Source of the DNA: Berberis thunbergii
Lineage: Eukaryota > Streptophyta > Magnoliopsida > Ranunculales > Berberidaceae
Assembly (NCBI GenBank): GCA_003290165.1
Contig: QNQO01000458.1
Location: 620,001-684,000, forward strand
Direction of reading: 5' to 3'
Length of the DNA: 64,000 nucleotides
Part shown: positions 56,928 to 64,000 of the stretch, one piece after another
Position numbering within the stretch: position 1 is the first letter of the stretch
Layout of the letters: each line of letters begins with the position of its first letter
Translations under genes and position numbers: made by a program
The notes under the pieces: generated by a model
Seen by the model: the letters and a program-made list of their open reading frames with translations, nothing else
The model's database searches: none
Told to the model about the DNA's origin: nothing

Positions 56928-57455
56928 TATCCATAAGATCACAAAAGAGAGAAAACCATTCAACATGTGTATACGTATGAAAAAATATGAACAAGAGAAT
57001 ACAGTACATGCCATTGTTCAACTTGTCCTGATCCATAGATCATAACAAGAAAATTCATTAAAACTTCTTTCATGTATACATTTATAACAAGAGAAACCCA
57101 TTTCAACTTCTATTGATATACAACACTTGCATCAAAATAGAAATCTATTTCAACTTCTTTTGACCCTATAAGACTACATCAAAAGAGAAACCCATTTCAA
57201 CTTCTTGTGACCTATAGTACTAATTTTGATTTTTCATGTATAAGATGTGAACAACAACAGAAAAAACTCATTTGAACTTCTTTCAATAAAAAAAAAGAGA
57301 TACCCATTGATCTACAAGATCATAGGAGAGATGCCCACTGAAAGTTTTTTTGAATTTGATAAAATCACAAATAAAAAATAAAAAAAACCATTTGAAGTTT
57401 TTTGATCTATGAAATCACAACCAATAAAGAGCTAGAGAAGAGTTCTGGAACATAC
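56928..57455. other. Pack-CACTA interior, AT-rich joint
   Basis: Repetitive 'aacccatttcaacttctt' words recur about five times at irregular spacing (57100-57420). Probably intronic or untranslated captured DNA. Confidence 0.4.
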
Positions 57456-57889
57456 CTTCCATGACTAATGTGATTGTCGTTTGCAAGGATCTTAGAGCTG
57501 GAAGCAGAGTTCTGGAACTTTGCTGAATGGATTGCCCGTGAGCCTTACAAAGTTTCTGCAACATAAACAAGTTTATTACCACTTTAATACTCAAATGGTA
57601 AACAATATTTACTAGTAGTGTCCAAACTAACTAAAATCATAGAAAACTTTGCCAACAAACAAACCTAGCACCAACGAAGAATGAACTCCAAATGCGGGTA
57701 GCTATCCAGAAGGTCAGCGAACACCTCTATGAGCCTTTGCAAATATGTTAAGGGCACTGATGAAGCAACAACTGGTATATCAGCAGGAACCACAGAAATA
57801 ATGCATTTTTTAATCAGGGAATCTTCATTCAGACGAAGGCTGAGCACCAATGCCCTTTGATATTGATTCTCACCAAGCTCAAGTGCCAT
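57456..57889 (-). pseudogene. PWP2: Captured PWP2 (U3 snoRNP WD protein) C-terminal exons
   Basis: Exon 57889-57665 reads RALVLSLRLNEDSLIKKCI, SVPLTYLQRLIEVFADLLDS and YPHLEFILRWC, then a TAG where the family has Gln, directly before a GT donor. After a 109-bp intron (TTGCAG end) exon 57555-57456 reads KLCKAHGQSIQQSSRTLLPA and LRSLQTTIT. This is the C-terminal Utp12-type domain of periodic tryptophan protein 2, a small-subunit ribosome assembly factor. The WD repeats are absent. Confidence 0.87.
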
Positions 57890-58431
57890 TTTTTTTATTT
57901 GAAAGAGGCAAAAACATTTATTCAGGAAAAAGAATTACATCATGGCAATAGAAACACACAAAAGGGAAACACTAATTTCTAAATAATTTTATCCATAGGT
58001 CAATAAAATAAAAGCAGATATTGGAATCCCACATAGGAATAATCTGACTCTTCCTACTCAATAAGAAAGCCAATCGGGAAACCATGCAACCATCCGATGA
58101 CATAAAACTTTGTCAAGAGAACAATACATAAACAGGAAACGTAATGCATGCAATCTTTTATAGCCAATTTATTAGAAGAACTACAAGCATTCTACATTAC
58201 AAGTTTCAACAAATGACTCTAACTAGGATGTAGAACTCCTACAACCACAGATCACTAGTCTCCTTTATTAAGAAGTAAAAATGAACAAAATCTGAAATAT
58301 GTCACAGAATGTTTTACACGTTGATGAGAACAATATGGTATAAAGAACGTATGTAAAAGAACACAACACAACACATGGCCGACTTGGCATGCAGATGTAT
58401 AAGAACGTTTGCATGATAGTAAGAAGATACT
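57890..58431. other. Pack-CACTA interior, unrecognised
   Basis: AT-rich, no recognisable exon. Probably intron sequence of the neighbouring captured genes. Confidence 0.4.
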
Positions 58432-58494
58432 CATATGGAGAACAATATCATTGATAAGCATCCCTCCTGCAGAAATGGTGCTAACAAACTCCTT
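58432..58494 (-). pseudogene. Captured aldehyde dehydrogenase (family 3) exon
   Basis: After a CTGCAG acceptor the minus strand reads KEFVSTISAGGMLINDIVLH M, a short exon matching the conserved C-terminal ALDH3 segment (..SAGG..INDT.LH..). The donor is changed (CATATG|AGTA). Short, so the call is less sure than the others. Confidence 0.6.
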
Positions 58495-58929
58495 CTGCAG
58501 CTTTAACTAGGAACCATCCACTCTTGCAAGCATTTTACCAGTGCAAACAAAAGAACAACATCATGTCATATTACAAACAACATCATGTCATATTACTTTA
58601 ATGCAGTGGTCTCAGAAATGGGTTAAAAGACCACAAGGAAGCCCCCAACAAAACCATGAAGGTGTTACGAAAAAGGCTCTAGCTTAATCTTCATGAAAAT
58701 AAAAAAACAAAAAGTCAGGTTGACATGGAGTGAGTTAAGGTGTTTCAATTTCCTTAAGCACTAGTAGTTGAAATTTGCAAAAAGGGGTATGCAATTTATT
58801 GTAACCCTAAACTTATTTGAAAGAGACTCACATGCTTTTGCAATACTTAGTAAAAATTCAAAGAGTAAAACACATAAAAAAAACTTGCAATGGCAATTCA
58901 ATATACCATCAAACTTCTACCACCAATTA

Positions 58930-59012
58930 ATTTGCACCCCAGAAACAAGCAATGTATGCGCATTCTCCTGTCCAACATACTGCTGCCCGTACTGGCTCAG
59001 ACCTTCAGAGCC
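58930..59012 (-). other. Unassigned exon-like segment
   Basis: After CTGCAG the minus strand reads GSEGLSQYGQQYVGQENAHT and LLVSG, with GTGCAA as possible donor. Exon-like codon usage, not recognised. Confidence 0.3.
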
Positions 59013-59309
59013 CTGCAGTATAAAAATTAGTCAGTACTCAATGACAGACAAACATGACCTTCAGAGCTAAAGGTAGATTTGAATATTGCCTGATCTTTGA
59101 TAATAGACATCGACAAAGAATTGCAATATCAGGCTTTCTTTCACTTCGCTCATCTACCTATTTTTAATAGCTCTGATTACTTCTTCAATGATATAAATCA
59201 ACAAAAATATCTATATGATTTACACAGAGAAGAAGTGATGAGATAACTAATTGAAAAAACCACCATCACAAATGAAGAAACCCAAAAAGTGGATCTCCCA
59301 TTATGTGTA

Positions 59310-59724
59310 AATTCAACAGCAAATGGCCAGAAATGAAAATGGAACCCTAAAATGAAAATGGAAGGAGGTGAAACCAAACCGTGCAATTTTCAAGCTTTCT
59401 CTGACTCTGATATTCAAGCTCTTCGATGTTTCCTCTGTGCCAAACCTCCATCTCTCCTTTGCTCCTCCTCGATCTCTCCTCTGCGCAAAAGCTCGATCTC
59501 TCTCTGCGCCAAAGCTCGATCTCTCCTCTAGTCCTCGATCTCTCCTCTCTGCCAATTTGTTTCGTAATAAGTCAAAAATCGAAAATCAATTTCGCAAAGA
59601 CCGCACAAACCTTTTATTTTCCCCAATTTTTTTCGCCAAAGCGTGAAATTTTTGCCAGAGCGCGAAACTCCTCCCAACACACGCGCACGTGCAAACCATT
59701 CTTTTTTACAAACGATTTTTGGCC
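59310..59724. repeat. CGATCTCTC minisatellite near the right end
   Basis: Between about 59440 and 59550 the phrase 'ctcgatctctc' repeats about five times with 'ctctgcgc.aaagc' between. In the minus frame it gives Arg/Glu-rich repeats (AQRRDRG, AERDRA). A chance low-complexity frame or a captured 5' leader. Confidence 0.5.
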
Positions 59725-59940
59725 GTGGAAAATGAACCCACGGTTTTAGGCCGTTGCCCACTATAGATACGGTTTTAGGCCGTTGCTAATTATAGCCACG
59801 ATTTTTGGCCGTGGCTAATAAAGCAACAATTTTTAGCCGTGGCCAATTTTTTTACCCACGGTTTTAAGCCGTTGGTCATTATAGCTACGGTTTTTGGCCG
59901 TGGCAAACAAACCAACGGTTTAAAACCATGGCCATCTCGG
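59725..59940. repeat. Right subterminal repeat cluster of the Pack-CACTA
   Basis: About nine copies of 'acggtttt(a/t)ggccgtggc' in both orientations, matching the left cluster and immediately preceding the right terminal repeat. Confidence 0.85.
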
Positions 59941-60147
59941 CGTAGCTAAACTGGCCTTTTGGTGTAGTGCGTGTTGGCTTAATAGGGTGATGCAACTTGG
60001 ATCCAACCTCTGAATTCTGCCAATTCGGGCTTATTGTTGTCTGAGCCTTGCTAGGTTTGGTGGAAAATCAAACTCGCTTTACTATACTGACAAGATCATT
60101 ATGACACGCATACAGTGTGGATTAAAGGATTGTTTGGTGTATCATCA

Positions 60148-62150
60148 ACTACTCTCTCTGAGTCGGTAGGCCAGTTCATTGGTCCATCAAGTCATGTCAT
60201 AGAGGCTGTGCTATTAATGCGGCCTAAAATTGGCCAAAAATTGGCCAAAAAGCGCTATGCAGGGCTGGACCGAATCGCACAGGGTTGACTCGACCGGTTT
60301 TAAACGGAACCAGTAAAATCGGTCAAAAGCGGTAAAAAATCGGCGAGTCAGCACTTAATCGGCCGACCTGACTCGCCGATTTGTAGGTTTTTATATATGA
60401 AAAAAAACTAATCGATTCTTACCCTTTTGCAGCTGACTGAAGAAGAAGGAGCGGCAACTCTTCCTCCCTTCCTTCATTGACTTCATCAACCTCTCTTCCT
60501 TCAATCTGAAGAAAAAGAAGATACGAAGAAGAAAAAGAGAAGTAGATTTGAACCTCTCTTCCTCCCTTCCTTCAATCAAAATCATCAACTGCTGAAGAGA
60601 TTGGTTGCTGCTGAAGAGATCAATCGAAGACGTCGAAAAGATTGGCTGCTTACTTCCCAAATCAGGTAAGCTTTCCCTCTCCTCCCAGTCCCTCTTCACT
60701 CTCCCCCCCCCAGTCGCTTTCTTCCATTCGCTTCTTCCCTCTGCTGAGAAGAGGGATTCAATTATAGAGACGAATTTAATAATGTTACAGAGACGAATTG
60801 AATTACAGAGATGAATTTAGTATAGAGATGAATTTAGTACAAAGAAGAATTTAATAATGCTAATCTGAGACAAATTTTTCTAATGTTTGTCAATTACAGA
60901 TAATTCAATTCTTTAGCACATGAATTCAATACACATTAGCTATTATTATTGCTTTATTTTTTGTTGTTGTTACTTGCAGGTTGCAATTCTTGATTTCTTG
61001 CTTTTATTGCTTGCAGTTCTTGCTATTGGGGTTATTGCTATGCCAGAATGCCTATGAGTTGCTGATGTTGCTTTTGTTGTATTGGTTGTTCGTAAACAAG
61101 TCCAGGTAACTATAAGTGTTCCAACCTGCAAAATAAAATTCAATTGATTAATTAGTAAAATAATATATGACTATGATTACATATTTACACTTTTTGATTA
61201 ATTATTTATTTTGTAATCTATGACTATGATTAAATTGTAAAAATATATACTTTGAAAAAATTGTCCGCATAATTCCGTTTAGTCCTGTATAATTATGAAA
61301 AATCGTAATGCGGTCCTGACTGCTTTGCGAGCGCTTTCCGCATTAACTGCATAGCGTAGAGGACTTGAGCAGTCATGATTGGCTTGAGTTTGAATCATCT
61401 CTTTGAGCAGTGCGATTCATTAAATGGGTGTGCGTCGGCTTGAGAAAAGACGGGAATTTCGTTTACTATATAAATCACTTTCTTTGCAGAGTTCATTTTT
61501 GTTACTCTTTGATCTTGGAGACTCTGCTTTGTCATTTTACTTTCCTTGTTTTTGATTTTATCCAACTTCTGTGATCGAAAGTTTGTACATTCTTCAATGG
61601 AGGACCATAATTAGCTTTATGATGAATTGTTTGCTAAGGGTCGTAAGTTCTTCGAGGAGGGGTCACTCTTTGAGTCGAATCTAGAAAGCTTCCGCATGAT
61701 AAATGGGATCCCCGATGATATGGTTTTGTTCACATTTGGCGTCGTTCAGACGCCACTGTCTCTTCCAAAGGGATTTATCTTCTTACATCGGGGTATGCTC
61801 CAATCAGGCATCTGTTTTTCTGTTATCAAATAAATTTGGAGCTTATTGGTTTACCTCTGCATTGCGCCCACTCAACTAGTGTTGAATGGGTATATGACGG
61901 TGATCGCCATTCTAATTAGGTCGAAGGACGCAGGCGTCCGAGTGTTTTCGATGGTTATTCAACTGCTTACTTCTCCTTGGATAAATGAACATGTTGTGTG
62001 TGTGCTGACATCGTCAGATTGTTTTAGCAATCTGCCTGACGACTTCAAGTTCTGGCAGAAGTATAGTTTCATCATGGCTCCTGCGGACTTGAAGTATTTT
62101 GAGCTTGTCGGTCATCTGATCGAGTAAGAGTTACGTCAACTGAGTCAGTT
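60148..62150 (-). mobile_element. Tat-like retrotransposon 3, 3' internal part
   Basis: Next to the LTR lies a polypurine tract (GAGAGAGTAG on the minus strand), then DNA homologous to 23610-24400 of element 1, including the antisense ORF. A foreign block of about 1.1 kb (roughly 60223-61367) with CT-rich leader-like sequence interrupts it, framed by TAGAGG words. Its class is not resolved. Confidence 0.6.
61597..62127 (+). pseudogene. Antisense ORF of Tat element 3, N-terminal half
   Basis: Reads LPKGFIFLHRGMLQSGICFS, then after a stop and shift IAPTQLVLNGYMTVIAILIR, SKDAGVRVF, VIQLLTSPWINEHVV and LPDDFKFWQKYSFI. It parallels the element 1 ORF at 23884-24400 motif by motif. A TATA-like ACTATATAAATC at 61468 lies about 130 bases upstream. 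The coiled-coil half is not present in the window. Confidence 0.7.
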
Positions 62151-62189
62151 TAGTTTTGTTCTTGACCTTGCTAGCATTTATTGCATATT

Positions 62190-62700
62190 GAATTGTAACA
62201 CCCCTACTTTTCCAATGACAATAAATATTTATGTTCATAAAATTCAATTGAGATTTGTATTTTAAAATCTTGTTTTGTTTGACAAGTCGTATTTTTTGAA
62301 ATTCAATTAACTTTCTTACCTTCCGAATATCGGGACGAGATTGCATTTAACGTGTGTATAATGTAGCACCCCTAAATTTCATAAAACTAATTTATTTTAT
62401 TTTGAATTAAATAAAATAGAGTTACACTTTATTGAATTTAAGTTTCAAAATTTAGGGTTTTATTTAGTGTGTTTAGAGGGTGGGTGACCTTGGAAGTTCA
62501 GTAGGGGCGAATAGCCACCCACCTTATAAAGAGAAAAATCTCTTTTCTTTTTCCTTCAAACCCACACCTCTTCTTTGTTTTCTCCCCTGCGTGTTCCTCC
62601 TCTTCGACGACGACGATGGCAGCTTGCAGTGATGGTGTTGGGTATGAAGGGTATTACGTGGATTGATTTCACAATCCCTTGCAAATGGCGATTTCTGTGA
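62190..62700. repeat. LTR-like sequence with TGTAACACCCCTA start
   Basis: Begins TTGTAACACCCCTACTTTTCC, and a second similar word (TGTAGCACCCCTAAATTT) occurs at 62362. TTATAAAG (62525) precedes a CT-rich leader-like stretch. This pattern is common at the start of plant LTRs, but no partner LTR is visible. Confidence 0.35.
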
Positions 62701-63539
62701 GTTTTTCTTCATTTTCCTTTTTAGTTTTTTTTTAATGAATTGAGAATGTTGAGTGATGATTAGATCTTAACTTTGTGAGGTTGTTTAATTGTTTGGTGAG
62801 TTTCTTTCCATCCTTTTTATTAGAACTGATATTGTTTTCATAAAGGTTCAACTTTTACGGATTGGGGTCAATTAGTTTGAAAATTTTTCTTTTCCAATGA
62901 TACGCGACGATTGATTCCTGATTCGTGCCATTTAGTGTCTCACTGATTCTATCAATCACTGCTATGATGGGTTTGCATAAGATGGATTTTTATTTGGGTT
63001 GCTCTTTCTTCCTTTACTACTCTGTTTTTGTGGAATTTGATTAGTTGTGTGTTGAGTTCCTTTGCAATTTAATGAAGTCAGTGTGATTAATTGTGTCAAG
63101 GTTGGTCTTTAATAGGTTCTGAATAATAGAATGACAAATGAATTAAGAAACCCATTATCCAATTGTGTCAAGGTTTGGTCTTTGCAATTTTTCTTGAAAT
63201 TGAACAATAGAATGACAAATGAATTAAGAACTCCATTACTCAAAAACGTATAGTAAACCTTCTCTTCATATGGGGCTATACCCTTTTCCTAGTAGATGAC
63301 AAAAATTGAGAGTAGCTGATGCAGTGCTATGGCTAATATCATATTCGTTGATAAACAATCTTTAGCCTCAAACATATCACCCACTAGATTAAAAACACTT
63401 GGAGCTAAATATTTCAATAAACTGGTAAATGGTGTCAACTATTGGCAGATTGACAGGTTATGTTGGCAGCTTCTCATAGCAACTTTGGTATTACTTCATA
63501 ACCCCAAATATTTTTTGTTTTCATTTTTTTTAGTAAGAT
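62701..63539. other. AT-rich DNA with a short duplicated phrase
   Basis: The phrase 'gaataatagaatgacaaatgaattaagaa' style occurs twice (63120 and 63204), together with 'aattgtgtcaaggtt.ggtcttt'. No gene recognised. Confidence 0.4.
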
Positions 63540-63780
63540 GATAGTCCAGTGGCGTGGTGGAATGGTACTTGGGTAGATTCCTGTGGGTATTCAAAGTTTC
63601 TTTAGAAAACATGGTTGGTTCAAGAAATTTTTGAGAGGGATGAGACTGGGGGTGGATGAAATCTTTTCCCTAGGAGAGCTATAGATGATTGGAAGGTGGA
63701 TGAGGCGGATAGTCTATGGATAACAATGAACTAAGTGGTTTGGTCCAAGGTGTTTTTTATTTTTTTATTTTTACATTTTA
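63540..63780 (+). pseudogene. Possible LINE reverse-transcriptase-downstream relic
   Basis: A frame reading FPRRAIDDWKVDEADSLW resembles the segment between reverse transcriptase and the zinc-binding region in plant LINE ORF2. Short, with stops; tentative. Confidence 0.3.
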
Positions 63781-64000
63781 ACTCATAAGGTATGCAGGTG
63801 GAGTTGGGTTGTGTCATGTGTGAAGATGGCTTATCTCATGATCATTTTCTCTTTGATTAGAATGTCGCTAGACCATTTGGATAAGTTTCTCCTTGCTTGT
63901 AGCATGCCTTCGGTGTTTCTAAGGTAGGTGATGAATGTTATGCAGCAATGGGAATTACCAAATCTTTCCAGAGGAAGTATCAACTTTGTTGATGCTAATA

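Larger units (their letters stand above)
48465..59969 (-). mobile_element. Pack-CACTA transposon carrying fragments of seven or more host genes
   Basis: The ends are CACTACACCAAAA and its inverted copy (13 bp, perfect), with CGT duplicated at 48462-48464 and 59970-59972. Subterminal regions (48485-48790 and 59725-59940) are filled with palindromic words like CCACGGTTTTAAACCGTGG. The 11.5-kb interior has no recognisable CACTA transposase. It contains, all on the minus strand, exons of a receptor-like kinase, an RRM protein of poly(A)-binding type, cyclophilin, an alpha/beta hydrolase, an SRS transcription factor, PWP2 and an aldehyde dehydrogenase. Introns are kept, so capture was at DNA level. 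Movement would depend on a transposase elsewhere. Confidence 0.93.
48017..60147 (-). repeat. LTR of Tat-like element 3, split by a CACTA transposon
   Basis: The left piece 48017-48464 starts TGATGTAGTCA and shares 'gtggtcgatgacac', 'gtcttatttata' and 'ctaggccttt.ggtggcgtag' with the LTRs of element 1. The right piece 59970-60147 ends GTGTATCATCA next to a polypurine tract. Together they make about 620 bp, close to the other LTRs once the CACTA element and one CGT are removed. Confidence 0.8.

Noticed and set aside
59313..59749. Arg/Glu-rich ORF (AERDRA repeats)
   Set aside because: Overlapping open frames over a CGATCTCTC minisatellite at the CACTA end; no conserved domain seen.
63830..64000. 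Possible LINE zinc-binding C-terminal segment
   Set aside because: Only scattered residues fit and frames are broken; not enough to call beyond the tentative relic before it.

Overview
The window is nuclear DNA of a flowering plant, almost certainly a eudicot. It has AT-rich spacers, spliced genes with GT-AG introns, plant-only gene families (HSR203J/CXE-type carboxylesterases, phytocyanin, SRS transcription factor) and dense plant transposons. No rRNA, organellar or bacterial-type gene organisation was seen. The species cannot be fixed from the sequence alone.

Layout. 1-5.2 kb: one intact gene for a single-pass membrane protein with an O-fucosyltransferase-like domain (SUB1-like), with a three-exon 5' leader. 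6.7-10.5 kb: two minus-strand carboxylesterases (CXE). 11.1-14.6 kb: a Mutator-like element with long inverted ends and a 9-bp target duplication, carrying a two-exon phytocyanin (a Pack-MULE candidate). 15.0-18.2 kb: a CACTA element inserted into a LINE-type ORF1 relic, itself holding a hAT element. 19.1-20.7 kb: a third CXE preceded by a CXE relic and a small SINE. 22.9-32.2 kb: a Tat-like Ty3/gypsy element with both LTRs and its target duplication, gag and protease on the minus strand, no reverse transcriptase or integrase, and an antisense coiled-coil ORF. 32.5-43.6 kb: a decayed and re-duplicated CXE array (two intact, very similar plus-strand genes and several relics) with Tourist-like and hAT insertions. 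43.6-64 kb: nested transposons, including two more Tat-like elements.

The most striking object is at 48465-59969. It is an 11.5-kb CACTA transposon (13-bp perfect ends, 3-bp CGT target duplication, subterminal palindromes) sitting inside a Tat LTR. It has no visible transposase but holds pieces of at least seven unrelated host genes, all on the minus strand and mostly with splice sites still readable: a receptor-like kinase, a poly(A)-binding-protein-type RRM, a cyclophilin, an alpha/beta hydrolase lying inside a cyclophilin intron, an SRS transcription factor, PWP2 and a family-3 aldehyde dehydrogenase. This is a Pack-CACTA gene-capture element.

The genes do not form one pathway. The theme is a tandemly expanding esterase family (probably hydrolysing small esters of secondary metabolites or hormones) in a region being rebuilt by DNA transposons that copy host exons and by LTR retrotransposons. 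Coordinates of TE ends and exons were read by eye from motif matches and target duplications. Family names rest on recognised motifs, not on database searches.
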